Assembly: GCA_947479995.1 (NCBI GenBank)
Contig: CANKBT010000002.1
Location: 1 to 39,206 of the forward strand
DNA length: 39,206 nucleotides
Direction: 5' to 3'
From: Frankiaceae bacterium
Lineage (GTDB): Bacteria > Actinomycetota > Actinomycetes > Mycobacteriales > SCTD01
Below are positions 1 to 7,220 of this stretch, piece after piece (positions within the stretch are counted from its first letter, which is position 1; every line of letters starts with the position of its first letter). The notes under the pieces were generated by a model that was not told the DNA's origin, did not search any database, and saw only the letters and a program-made list of their open reading frames with translations. Position numbers and translations under genes: made by a program.

Positions 1-286
1 GGCGGTCGGCTCCGGCACCTTCACCGGCGACGTGCTGGCCCGCCTCGGCGTCGACCACGCGCTCGCCGGCTCGCCCGAGCGCTACCCGCGCTTCACGCCG
101 CCGGGCCCGCCGGTCGACCTCGTCGTGCTGCCCGACGAGCCGTACCTGTTCACGCCCGACGACGGCCCCGAGGCCTTCCCCGGCACGCGCGCCGCGTGCG
201 TCAGCGGGCGCCACCTCACGTGGTACGGCCCGTCGCTCGTCGAGGCCCGCGCGGTGCTCACCGCGCAGCTGGCCGCGGCCCGCTGA
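1..286 (+). CDS. Helical backbone metal receptor, C-terminal part (5' end outside window)
   Basis: The reading frame is open from base 2 and ends at TGA 284-286, giving the last 94 residues. It shows the pattern of actinobacterial helical-backbone metal receptors, relatives of the cobalamin-binding protein BtuF: a G-T-F-T-G-D-V-L-A-R-L-G helix start, RYPRF, LVVLPDEPY, a DDGPEAF segment and a terminal TWYGPSLVEA helix. Such proteins bind cobalamin or metal chelates; the cellular role of this subgroup is not settled. It converges on the GNAT gene 22 bases away. The start and any signal peptide are outside the window. Family assignment is firm; the ligand is unknown. Confidence 0.82.
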   Translation, partial: AVGSGTFTGDVLARLGVDHALAGSPERYPRFTPPGPPVDLVVLPDEPYLFTPDDGPEAFPGTRAACVSGRHLTWYGPSLVEARAVLTAQLAAAR

Positions 287-287
287 G

Positions 288-302
288 CGGCCCCCGTGGC
301 CG
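288..302. terminator. Weak hairpin between convergent genes
   Basis: CGGCC (288-292) pairs with GGCCG (298-302) around a 5-base loop, exactly between the stop of the metal-receptor gene and the stop of the convergent GNAT gene. There is no T-tract. The position suits a bidirectional terminator, but a short stem like this is common by chance at this GC content. Confidence 0.3.
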
Positions 303-308
303 GTGCGG

Positions 309-1028
309 TCAGGGCAGCCGCAGGCTCGTGCTGCGCCGCGTCTCGACGAAGCCCAGCGCGGCGTAGAGGCGGGCGGCGGGGTTGCCGTCGGTGACGGTGA
401 GCCCGAGCGTCGGCAGGCCGGCGAGGGCCAGGCCGTTGAGCGCGTGCTCGAGCAGCACGTGCCCGAGGCCGCGGCCCTGCGCCGAGGGGTGCACGGCGAC
501 GTCGAGCACCCAGGCCGTCGGGGCGTCGGCCCACGGCACCGGCCCGGCGGTGAGCACGTGCCCGACGAGCGCGCCCTGCGCGTCGAGCAGCCGGGCGCTG
601 CTCGCCGCCAGCGGCGGTGCCGGGCGGCCGCTGGCGAAGACCTCGCGCAGCGCGCGCTCGTCCTGCGCCTCGTCGAGGCCGTACGCCGCGACCCGCAGGT
701 CGGCCAGCCGCTCGTCCCAGGCCGCGGGCACGATGGCCAGGCCCGCGGGGAGCAGGGTCGGCGCCGGCAGCGGCGACGCCGCCCGCGCCATGTCGCGCGA
801 GCGCCGCACCACGCGGGCGCCCGCCGCCTCCAGCGCCGGCACCAGCGGCTCGTCCGCCTGCACGCCGACGCGCGCGCCGGGCAGCGCCTGCACGAGTGCG
901 GCCGCGGCGTCGTCCGGCGTCGCGCCCGGCAGCACCTCGACGCGCGAGACGACGTGCTCGTGCCCGTCGTCGCGGACGTCGGCGCGCACCGCCTCGCGGC
1001 CGCCGTGCGCCAGCACCCTGGCGGTCAC
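309..1028 (-). CDS. GNAT-family N-acetyltransferase
   Basis: A 239-residue protein with an acetyl-CoA-binding GNAT core in its second half. VLDVAVHPSAQGRGLGHVLL is motif A (Q/R-x-x-G-x-G/A loop), followed by the NPAARLYAALGF motif B typical of the family. The first half (about residues 1-115) is not clearly recognisable and could be a degenerate second GNAT domain. The start is GTG at 1028, whose GTGA overlaps the TGA of panB, so translation is probably coupled to panB. The substrate cannot be read from the sequence, and its place after panB does not by itself show a role in pantothenate synthesis. Confidence 0.8.
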   Translation of the reverse strand: MTARVLAHGGREAVRADVRDDGHEHVVSRVEVLPGATPDDAAAALVQALPGARVGVQADEPLVPALEAAGARVVRRSRDMARAASPLPAPTLLPAGLAIVPAAWDERLADLRVAAYGLDEAQDERALREVFASGRPAPPLAASSARLLDAQGALVGHVLTAGPVPWADAPTAWVLDVAVHPSAQGRGLGHVLLEHALNGLALAGLPTLGLTVTDGNPAARLYAALGFVETRRSTSLRLP

Positions 1029-1855
1029 GTGAAGGAGTGCTCCGGTCCGGGGAAGCGGCCCTCGCGCACGTCCTCGTCGAAGGCGCGGACGGCCTCGGTG
1101 AGCACGCCGCGCAGGTCGGCGTAGCGCTTGACGAAGGTGAGCGGCGCCCCGGGCGTCAGCCCGGCCATGTCGGTCCAGACGAGCACCTGCGCGTCGCAGT
1201 CGACGCCGGCGCCGATGCCGACGGTGGGCACGGCCAGCTGCGCGGTCACCTGCGCGGCGAGCGCCGCGGGCACGCCCTCGAGCACGACGGCGAAGGCGCC
1301 GGCGCGCTCGAGCGCCAGGGCGTCGTCGACGAGCGCCTGCGCGGCCTCGCCGCGCCCCTGCACGCGACGGCCCATGACGAGCTCGGACTGCGGCGTGAGC
1401 CCGACGTGGCCCATGACCGGCACGCCGGCCTGCACGAGCAGCTCGACGGCCGGCGCGACGCGCACGCCGCCCTCGAGCTTCACCGCCTGGGCGCCGCCCT
1501 CCTTGAGGAAGCGCACGGCCGTGCCGAGCGCCTGCTCGGGCCCGGCCTGGTAGGTGCCGAAGGGCAGGTCGGCGACGACCAGGGCCCGGCGGGTGGAGCG
1601 CACCACGGCCTGCACCATCGGCAGCAGCTCCTCGACCGTGACCTGCACCGTGGTCGGGTGGCCGAGCACCACGTTGGCCGCGCTGTCGCCGACGAGCAGC
1701 ACGGGCACGCCCGCCTCGTCGAACAGCCCGGCGGTCAGCGCGTCGTACGAGGTGAGCATCGCCCACCGCTCGCCGCGCGCCTTGGCGCGCTGCAGGTCGC
1801 GGGGGGTGACGCGGCGGCTGGTGACGCCTCCGTACAGGGCGGGGATCTCGGTCAT
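1025..1855 (-). CDS. panB: 3-methyl-2-oxobutanoate hydroxymethyltransferase
   Basis: 276 residues, the usual length for PanB, which transfers a hydroxymethyl group from methylene-tetrahydrofolate to 2-ketoisovalerate to form ketopantoate, the first committed step to pantothenate and CoA. The TIM-barrel enzyme shows its standard landmarks: MLTSYDA near the N-terminus, LVGDSAANVVLGHPTT (metal-binding Asp), VVADLPFGTY (second metal Asp), AVKLEGG (Lys and Glu), MGHVGLTPQ and TVGIGAG. The ATG at 1855 is preceded by AGGAGG (1863-1868, minus strand) with 7-base spacing. It lies downstream of nadE on the same strand. In Mycobacterium tuberculosis panB lies close to glnA2, which is relevant to the junction at 7,076. 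Confidence 0.96.
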   Translation of the reverse strand: MTEIPALYGGVTSRRVTPRDLQRAKARGERWAMLTSYDALTAGLFDEAGVPVLLVGDSAANVVLGHPTTVQVTVEELLPMVQAVVRSTRRALVVADLPFGTYQAGPEQALGTAVRFLKEGGAQAVKLEGGVRVAPAVELLVQAGVPVMGHVGLTPQSELVMGRRVQGRGEAAQALVDDALALERAGAFAVVLEGVPAALAAQVTAQLAVPTVGIGAGVDCDAQVLVWTDMAGLTPGAPLTFVKRYADLRGVLTEAVRAFDEDVREGRFPGPEHSFT

Positions 1856-1929
1856 GCGGGTGCCTCCTGGTGGCGTCCCTCGAGGCGCCGCACGGCGTCC
1901 CCGGGTGCCGTCACGATGCCACCCGGGCG

Positions 1930-3702
1930 TCAGGCGCCCTCGGGCCGGGCCTCGACCGGCTCGGGCTCGCCCGGTGCCACGACCTCGCGCCAGCGCGACG
2001 TGATGGGCAGCCGGCGGTCGCGGCCGAACGCCCGGCCGGTCACCTTCGGCCCGGGCGGGCCCTGCCGCCGCTTGTACTCCGCGGCGTCGACGAGCCGGAC
2101 GACGCGGTCGACGAGCGCGGCGTCGAAGCCGGCCTCGACCAGCTCGGCGCGCCCCCGGTCGTGCTCGACGTAGGCGTCGAGGAGCGCGTCGAGCACCGCG
2201 TAGTCGGGCAGCCGGTCGCTGTCGAGCTGCCCCGGCGCGAGCTCCGCGCTCGGCGGCTTGCTGATGCTGTCCGGCGGGATGACCTCGCCCTGCGTGTTGC
2301 GCCAGCGCGCCAGCCGCCAGACCAGCGTCTTGGGCACGTCCTTGATCGGGGCGAAGCCGCCGGCGCTGTCGCCGTAGAGCGTCGAGAAGCCGGTGGCCAG
2401 CTCGCTCTTGTTGCCGGTGGTGAGCACGAGGTGCCCGTGCTGGTTGGACAGTCCCATGAGCAGCGTGCCGCGCACGCGCGCCTGCAGGTTCTCCAGCGCG
2501 ACGCCGTCGAGGTGCACCGCGGCGGTGAAGGCCTCGACCACGGGCGCGATCGGCACGACCTGCCACGCCAGCCCCTGGCGGCGCGCGAGGTCCTCGGCGT
2601 CGGTGACCGAGTGGCTGCTGCTCCACCCGCTCGGCATGCCGACGACGTGCACGCGCTCGGGGCCGAGCGCGTCGCACGCGATCGTCGCGACGACGGCGCT
2701 GTCGATGCCGCCCGAGAGCCCGAGCACCACCGAGGCGAAGCCGTTCTTGTCGACGTAGTCGCGCGTCGCGGTGACGAGCGCGCCCCACACCTCGGCCTCG
2801 TCGTCCAGCGGCGCCGCCACGACCGGCGCGAGCGGCGCGTACGCCGGCAGCGGGTCGTCCGCGAGCACGCGGTGCTCGACCGCGAGCTCGCCGACCTGCC
2901 CGGTGCGCTGCAGCGTGCGCGCGGGCAGGTCGAGGTCGACGACGAGCAGGTGCGGCTCCCACTGCGGGGCGCGGGCGACCACCTCGCCCGCGGCGTCGAC
3001 GACGAGCGAGTCGCCGTCGAAGACCAGCTCGTCCTGCCCGCCGACCATGTTGACGTAGGCGATCGCGCAGCCGGCCTCGCGCGCGCGGCGGCGCACCAGC
3101 GCGCCGCGCACGTCGTCCTTGTCGCGCTCGTACGGCGAGCCGTTGAGGCACAGCAGCAGGCCGACGCCCGCCTCGCGCGCGGTGGCGACCGGGCCGCCCT
3201 CCTGCCACAGGTCCTCGCAGACGGCGAGCCCGACGTCGACGCCGTGCAGCCGCACGACGGGGAAGCGGTCGCCGCGCACGAAGTAGCGGAACTCGTCGAA
3301 GACGCCGTAGTTCGGCAGGTGGTGCTTGGCGTAGCGCGCGACCACCTCGCCGCGGTGCAGCACGGCGGCGCTGTTCTGCGGCTCGCCGGCGGGGCGGCCG
3401 AGCGCCGGCACCGGGTGCTCGGTGCGGCCGCAGTAGCCGACGACGACGGCCAGCTCGCCGGCGCCCTCGTCGGCCAGGCGGGCCGCCAGCGCCGTCAGCG
3501 CGTCGAGCGAGGCCTGCACGAACGACCCGCGCAGCACGAGGTCCTCCGGCGGGTAGCCGGTGAGCACCATCTCGGGGAGCACGACCGCGTGCGCGCCGGC
3601 GGCGAGGGCGTCGGCCGCGGCCCGCGCGACGAGGTCGGCGTTGCCGGGCAGGTCGCCGACGACGGGGTCGACCTGGGCGAGGGCGATGCGCAGCTGGGCC
3701 AT
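1930..3702 (-). CDS. nadE: Glutamine-dependent NAD+ synthetase
   Basis: 590 residues, the two-domain glutamine-using form. The N-terminal nitrilase-like amidase carries the triad Glu44 (VLPEM), Lys126 (YAKHHLP) and Cys162 (AVCEDLW), which releases ammonia from glutamine. The C-terminal synthetase has the ATP-pyrophosphatase loop LSGGIDSA and the TGNKSELATGFSTLYGD motif, and amidates nicotinate adenine dinucleotide to NAD. All catalytic residues are intact. It starts at ATG 3702 and heads the minus-strand group nadE-panB-GNAT. The 74-base gap to panB contains only the panB ribosome site. The upstream region is shared with the divergent gene at 3,768. Confidence 0.97.
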   Translation of the reverse strand: MAQLRIALAQVDPVVGDLPGNADLVARAAADALAAGAHAVVLPEMVLTGYPPEDLVLRGSFVQASLDALTALAARLADEGAGELAVVVGYCGRTEHPVPALGRPAGEPQNSAAVLHRGEVVARYAKHHLPNYGVFDEFRYFVRGDRFPVVRLHGVDVGLAVCEDLWQEGGPVATAREAGVGLLLCLNGSPYERDKDDVRGALVRRRAREAGCAIAYVNMVGGQDELVFDGDSLVVDAAGEVVARAPQWEPHLLVVDLDLPARTLQRTGQVGELAVEHRVLADDPLPAYAPLAPVVAAPLDDEAEVWGALVTATRDYVDKNGFASVVLGLSGGIDSAVVATIACDALGPERVHVVGMPSGWSSSHSVTDAEDLARRQGLAWQVVPIAPVVEAFTAAVHLDGVALENLQARVRGTLLMGLSNQHGHLVLTTGNKSELATGFSTLYGDSAGGFAPIKDVPKTLVWRLARWRNTQGEVIPPDSISKPPSAELAPGQLDSDRLPDYAVLDALLDAYVEHDRGRAELVEAGFDAALVDRVVRLVDAAEYKRRQGPPGPKVTGRAFGRDRRLPITSRWREVVAPGEPEPVEARPEGA

Positions 3703-3744
3703 GGCCCCACGGTACGGAGGCGCCGCCGGGGTGGCGTGATGAGG

Positions 3745-3763
3745 TGAGGTTCCCCTAACCTGC
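3745..3763 (+). promoter_or_regulatory. Putative iron box (IdeR/DmdR/DtxR-type operator)
   Basis: AGGTT-CCCCT-AACCT is a perfect 5-base inverted repeat with 5-base spacing. This is the same geometry as the core of the actinobacterial iron box TTAGGTTAGGCTAACCTAA, with 13 of 19 positions matching by my count. It ends 4 bases before the ATG of the two-gene unit that contains a siderophore-type binding lipoprotein, a classic target of iron repressors. The outer bases do not match the consensus. The function is inferred. Confidence 0.5.
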
Positions 3764-3767
3764 GGCC

Positions 3768-4154
3768 ATGATCCTCGACCTGCGCATCGACGGCCGCATC
3801 ACCGCGGCGTCGGTCGACGCCCTCGCCACGCCCCTGTTCGCCGCCGTCGACCGGGCCGCCCCGTTCGCGGTGCTGTTCGACCGCCGCACGATGACGGCGC
3901 CGACCGCCGACGGCCGCGAGGCCCTCGAGGCGGCGTTCGCGCGCTGGGAGGGCGTCGAGGCCCACTGCGTCGCGTGGGCCGACCTGCTCGACGAGCGCCG
4001 GGCCGGCTCGCTCGCGCGCGCCACCGCGGCCGCCGCCGAGGCCGGCGAGCCGGAGCCGCACGACCACGAGCACGCCTACCCGCAGCAGACCTTCACCGAC
4101 GAGCCGGCCGCCCGCGCGTGGCTGGCCGCCGCCCTCGCGCCGGTGACGGCGTGA
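3768..4154 (+). CDS. STAS/SpoIIAA-like small protein
   Basis: 128 residues without signal peptide or membrane segment. The order of an N-terminal strand with an R-I-D-G-R-I-T turn, a central strand AVLFDRRTM, a later strand HCVAWADL and a C-terminal helix FTDEPAARAWLAAAL resembles the SpoIIAA-like/STAS fold proteins of actinobacteria. That match is from pattern only. A histidine- and glutamate-rich stretch (EPEPHDHEH, about residues 99-107) could bind metal. It is the first gene after the putative iron box and overlaps the lipoprotein gene by 4 bases (GTGA), so the two are probably co-translated. Function unknown. Confidence 0.6.
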   Translation: MILDLRIDGRITAASVDALATPLFAAVDRAAPFAVLFDRRTMTAPTADGREALEAAFARWEGVEAHCVAWADLLDERRAGSLARATAAAAEAGEPEPHDHEHAYPQQTFTDEPAARAWLAAALAPVTA

Positions 4155-5101
4155 GGGGGCGCGCCGGGCTGCTCGCGCTCGCGCTGGCCCTCACCGCGTG
4201 CGGCGGCGAGGACGACGACGGCGGCAGCGGCGGCGCGGCCGCAGCCCCGGCGGACGACCGCACCGTGGTCGCGCTCGACGAGTTCGCCGCGGTCGCGCTG
4301 CTCAGCCTCGGCGTCGAGCCCGACCTCGCGCTCACGGTCTTCGACTACGAGAGCACCGGCGCCCTGCTCGCCGACCAGGGCGTCGCCACGCAGCCGTACG
4401 GCGCGGCGCTCGACGTCGAGCGCGTGCTCGCCGCCGACCCGGACGTCGTCGTCGGCGTCTCGATCCCGACGACGCTCGAGGTGCAGGACCGGCTGCAGCA
4501 GGTCGCGCCGACGACGGTGCTCGACTACGCGTCGAGCTGGCAGGACCAGCTCACCGCCGCGGCGGGCGCCGTCGGCGCGCAGGACCGCGCGGCCGGCGTC
4601 GTCGCCGGCCTGGAGGCGCGCACCCGGCAGCTGCGCGACGACCTGGCCGCCGCCGGCCGGGGCGGCGCGGTGGTGTCGGTGCTCGGCGACAACCCCGACC
4701 TGTTCAGCCCGCCGCCGGACAGCCCGGTCGGCAGCCTGCTGGCGGCCGCCGGGCTCGCCCGCCCGCCGGCGCAGCAGCAAGCCTCCGGCGGCGGCTCGCC
4801 GTTCACGCTGCTGTCCGAGGAGCTGCTGCCCGAGCAGGACGGCGACGAGGTGCTGCTGCTGTCGGGCGGGCCGTACGCCACGGCCGACCTCACCGGCTCG
4901 CGCCTGTGGCCGGGCCTGCCGGCGGTGCAGCGCGGCGACGTGGCCGAGGTGAGCGGCGAGGTGTGGCTGAGCAGCTCGGCCTTCGCGGTCGACTGGGTGC
5001 TCGACGACCTGCGCGCGGTGCTGCTCGAGGAGGGCGCGGTCGCGGCGGCGGGCGACGCCGCCGGCCGCTTCCGCGCCTTCCTCGACGAGCAGGCCGGCTA
5101 G
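4151..5101 (+). CDS. Iron-siderophore-type ABC transporter substrate-binding lipoprotein
   Basis: 316 residues starting at GTG 4151, which overlaps the preceding stop. The N-terminus is a very short lipoprotein signal: MRGRAG, a hydrophobic LLALALALTAC with the lipobox cysteine at residue 17, then an acidic Gly/Asp-rich linker. The mature part has the class III binding-protein layout: an N-lobe with DVERVLAADPDVVV, a long connecting helix near DQLTAAAGAV and a C-lobe. It would sit outside the membrane and hand a ferric siderophore or similar chelate to a permease. No permease or ATPase gene is adjacent, so it is an orphan here. Its TAG interlocks with the stop of the convergent reductase in a shared CTAG. 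Confidence 0.82.
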   Translation: MRGRAGLLALALALTACGGEDDDGGSGGAAAAPADDRTVVALDEFAAVALLSLGVEPDLALTVFDYESTGALLADQGVATQPYGAALDVERVLAADPDVVVGVSIPTTLEVQDRLQQVAPTTVLDYASSWQDQLTAAAGAVGAQDRAAGVVAGLEARTRQLRDDLAAAGRGGAVVSVLGDNPDLFSPPPDSPVGSLLAAAGLARPPAQQQASGGGSPFTLLSEELLPEQDGDEVLLLSGGPYATADLTGSRLWPGLPAVQRGDVAEVSGEVWLSSSAFAVDWVLDDLRAVLLEEGAVAAAGDAAGRFRAFLDEQAG

Positions 5102-5967
5102 GCGCCGGCGGCGGTCAGTGCGTCGTACTCCTCGTCGGTGAGCTGCACCTGGGCGGCGCCGCAGTTCTCCTCGAGGTGGGCGACCGAGCCGGTGCCCGGG
5201 ATCGGCAGGATGACCGGCGAGCGGCGCAGCAGCCAGGCGAGGGCGAGCTGGGCGTGCGTCGCCTCGTGCTCCTTGGCGATCTCGTCGAGCACGCCGCCGG
5301 GCCGGGCGAGCTCGCCGGAGGCGACGGGGTACCACGGGATGAAGGCGATGCCCTCGCGCTCGCAGTGGTCGACGACGTCCTCGGACTGCCGGTTGCTCAC
5401 GTTGTAGAGGTTCTGCACCGACACGACGTCGACGACCTCGCGGGCCTGCTCGATCTCGGCGACGCTCACCTCGGACAGGCCGATGTGGCGGATCTTGCCG
5501 GCGTCCTGCAGCTCCTTCACCGCGCCGAGGCTGTCCTCGAGCGGCACCTGCGCGTCGATGCGGTGCAGCTGCCACAGGTCGAGGCGCTCGACACCGAGGC
5601 GCCGCAGGCTCATCTCCACGCACTGGCGCAGGTACTCCGGCCGGCCGACCTGCTCCCAGACGCCGGGGCCGCTGCGCGTCAGGCCGCCCTTGGTGGCGAC
5701 GACGACGCCGTCGCCGTACGGGTGCAGCGCCTCGCGGATGAGGTCCTCGCTGACGAACGGGCCGTAGCTGTCGGCGGTGTCGATGAGGTCGACGCCGAGC
5801 TCGACGGCCCGGCGGAGCACGGCCTTCGCCGTGTCGACGTCGGCCGGCGGCCCCCAGATGCCGTCGCCGGTGATGCGCATGGCGCCGTAGCCGAGGCGGT
5901 GCACCTCGAGGTCGCCACCCAGGGCGAACGTGCCGCTGGCGTGGACGGGTCGGTCGGTGGTGGTCAT
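5098..5967 (-). CDS. Aldo/keto reductase
   Basis: 289 residues with a TIM-barrel oxidoreductase signature. The catalytic tetrad is complete: Asp63 and Tyr68 (IDTADSYGP), Lys93 (VVATKGG) and His135 (LWQLHRID). The NADPH-binding end SPVILPIPGTGSVAHLEEN is also present. It would reduce aldehydes or ketones with NADPH in the cytoplasm; the substrate is unknown. The start is ATG 5967, preceded by GAGGAG. The gene is divergent from the secreted protein at 6,100 and convergent with the lipoprotein gene, sharing CTAG at the stops, so no terminator fits between them. Confidence 0.94.
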   Translation of the reverse strand: MTTTDRPVHASGTFALGGDLEVHRLGYGAMRITGDGIWGPPADVDTAKAVLRRAVELGVDLIDTADSYGPFVSEDLIREALHPYGDGVVVATKGGLTRSGPGVWEQVGRPEYLRQCVEMSLRRLGVERLDLWQLHRIDAQVPLEDSLGAVKELQDAGKIRHIGLSEVSVAEIEQAREVVDVVSVQNLYNVSNRQSEDVVDHCEREGIAFIPWYPVASGELARPGGVLDEIAKEHEATHAQLALAWLLRRSPVILPIPGTGSVAHLEENCGAAQVQLTDEEYDALTAAGA

Positions 5968-6099
5968 GCGTCTCCTCGGGGGGTCAGGTGGTCCTGCGGG
6001 CTGCTCCTGGCTGCAAGGGCAGGCGTGCCCGGCGCCTTCCCGGGGAACGCACTGCTTGCCGCTGCAACGGTGCAGTGGCCCTGCCCCAGGAGGTACGAC
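5968..6099. other. Divergent intergenic region
   Basis: 132 bases between the divergent aldo/keto reductase and SMP-30-like genes. It carries the ribosome sites of both: GAGGAG for the minus-strand gene, and AGGAGG at 6088-6093 for the plus-strand gene. It must hold their promoters, but I could not identify convincing -35/-10 boxes in it. Confidence 0.5.
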
Positions 6100-7017
6100 G
6101 TGACCCCTCGCACCGCAGCCGCGCTCACCGCGCTGGCCCTCGCCCCGGCGCTCGCCCTCGCGCCGACCGGCGCCACCGCCGCGTCCTTCCCCGAGACGGT
6201 GCCGCTGCCCGACGCGTCCTCGCCGGAGGGCATCGCCGCCGGCCCGGGCACCACGTTCTTCGCCGGCTCGCGGGCCGACGGCAGCGTCTACCGCGCCGAC
6301 GCCCGCACCGGGCAGGGCGCGCCCCTCGTCGAGGGGACGCCCGGCGGCGTCGCCGTCGGCCTGACCTACGACCAGGCGTCCGGCCTGCTGTGGGTCGCGG
6401 GCGGTGCGACCGGCACCGTCACCGCGTACGACGGCCGCACCGGCGAGCTCGTCGTGCAGTACACCGCCCCGCCCGCCGCGTCCGGCGCGCGCTTCCTCAA
6501 CGACGTCGTCGTCACCCGCGACGGCGTCTTCGTCACCGACTCGAGCAACGCCGAGCTGGTGGTCGTGCGCACCGACGGCCGGGCGCTGCCCGACGACGTC
6601 GCGCTGCTGCCGCTGACCGGCGACTGGAGCCAGGGCCCGGGCTTCAACGCCAACGGCATCCGCGAGCTGCCGGGCGGCGACCTGCTCGTCGTCGACCAGG
6701 GCACCCTGCTCCGCGTCGACCCGTCGACGGGCGTCGCCGAGCTGCTGGAGCAGACCGGCGGGCCCGACCTCACGGCCGGCGACGGCCTGGAGCTGCGGGG
6801 CTCGACGCTCTACGTCGTCTACGGCCTGTCGCGCGACTCGATCGCGGTCGTCGACCTGGGCAGGAGCTCCTACGCCGTGACCGGGGAGATCACCGACCCC
6901 GACTTCGAGCGGCCCACCACGACCGCCTTCATCGCGGGCGCGCTCTACAGCGTCAACGGCAAGTTCGACACGCCGGGCGCGACCGAGTTCGAGGTCGTCC
7001 GCAGCGCCACCCGCTGA
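6100..7017 (+). CDS. Secreted SMP-30/gluconolactonase-like beta-propeller protein
   Basis: 305 residues starting at GTG 6100, 6 bases after AGGAGG. Residues 1 to about 27 are a Sec signal peptide: Arg near the start, an Ala/Leu-rich core and cleavage near ATAAS. The mature protein is made of repeated propeller blades: SPEGIAAGPGTTFFAGSRAD, GGVAVGLTYDQASGLLWVAG, FLNDVVVTRDGVFVTDSSN and NGIRELPGGDLLVVDQGTLL. This is the layout of SMP-30/gluconolactonase and related six-bladed proteins. Enzymatic activity cannot be assumed, because the metal ligands of true lactonases are not clearly recognisable. It lies directly before the terminator and the glnA2 remnant. Confidence 0.83.
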   Translation: MTPRTAAALTALALAPALALAPTGATAASFPETVPLPDASSPEGIAAGPGTTFFAGSRADGSVYRADARTGQGAPLVEGTPGGVAVGLTYDQASGLLWVAGGATGTVTAYDGRTGELVVQYTAPPAASGARFLNDVVVTRDGVFVTDSSNAELVVVRTDGRALPDDVALLPLTGDWSQGPGFNANGIRELPGGDLLVVDQGTLLRVDPSTGVAELLEQTGGPDLTAGDGLELRGSTLYVVYGLSRDSIAVVDLGRSSYAVTGEITDPDFERPTTTAFIAGALYSVNGKFDTPGATEFEVVRSATR

Positions 7018-7024
7018 CCGTCCG

Positions 7025-7058
7025 CCCCGGGGTGGCGGGGGTCCCCGCCGCCCCGGGG
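7025..7058 (+). terminator. Strong GC hairpin after the propeller gene
   Basis: Bases 7025-7040 pair with 7043-7058. CCCCGGGG pairs with CCCCGGGG, one T-G wobble follows, then GGCGGGG pairs with CCCCGCC. The result is a 16-pair stem with a minimal loop, beginning 8 bases after the stop codon. There is no T-tract, as is usual in high-GC actinobacteria. It separates the propeller gene from the glnA2 start. Confidence 0.7.
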
Positions 7059-7075
7059 CTGACAGGATGGCCGGC

Positions 7076-7126
7076 ATGGAGAAGCAGCAGGAGTTCTTTC
7101 GCGTACCCTGCTCTGACCTGCGGTGA
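7076..7126 (+). pseudogene. glnA2: 5' remnant of GlnA2-type glutamine synthetase, cut by the prophage
   Basis: ATG 7076 opens a frame reading MEKQQEF, which is the beginning of actinobacterial GlnA2 (MDRQKEFVLRTLEERD in Mycobacterium tuberculosis). After codon 7 the frame continues with FRVPCSDLR and stops at TGA 7124-7126, sharing nothing with glutamine synthetase. The location fits: panB and nadE lie nearby, and panB lies near glnA2 in mycobacteria. The break is best explained by insertion of the phage inside codons 7-8, with the rest of glnA2 expected at the far end of the prophage. Only 16 codons remain, so the identification rests on seven residues plus synteny. Confidence 0.62.
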
Positions 7127-7158
7127 TGGTCGCTTCCCCTCGCTGACCTGCGCCGATG
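7090..7158 (+). other. Candidate left attachment junction with paired direct repeats
   Basis: Similarity to glnA2 ends at about 7096. The following DNA contains CTGACCTGCG twice (7113-7122 and 7143-7152), exactly 30 bases apart. The extended copies 7111-7128 and 7141-7158 agree at 15 of 18 positions. These could be part of the phage half of the attachment site or accessory sites for recombination. The gene was not restored by carried-in sequence, unlike most tyrosine-integrase sites in gene ends, which argues for a large serine integrase. The integrase itself is not in the window. Confidence 0.45.
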
Positions 7159-7220
7159 CGTTCGGTGGAGCGTGGGGCGTCGTGGGGCCGCTCGGTGCGC
7201 TTGGCCAAGATCATGCGGGC

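Noticed and set aside
617..2173. Long plus-strand open frame over GNAT and panB
   Set aside because: Arg/Ala-rich mirror product; panB and GNAT motifs on the minus strand are clear.
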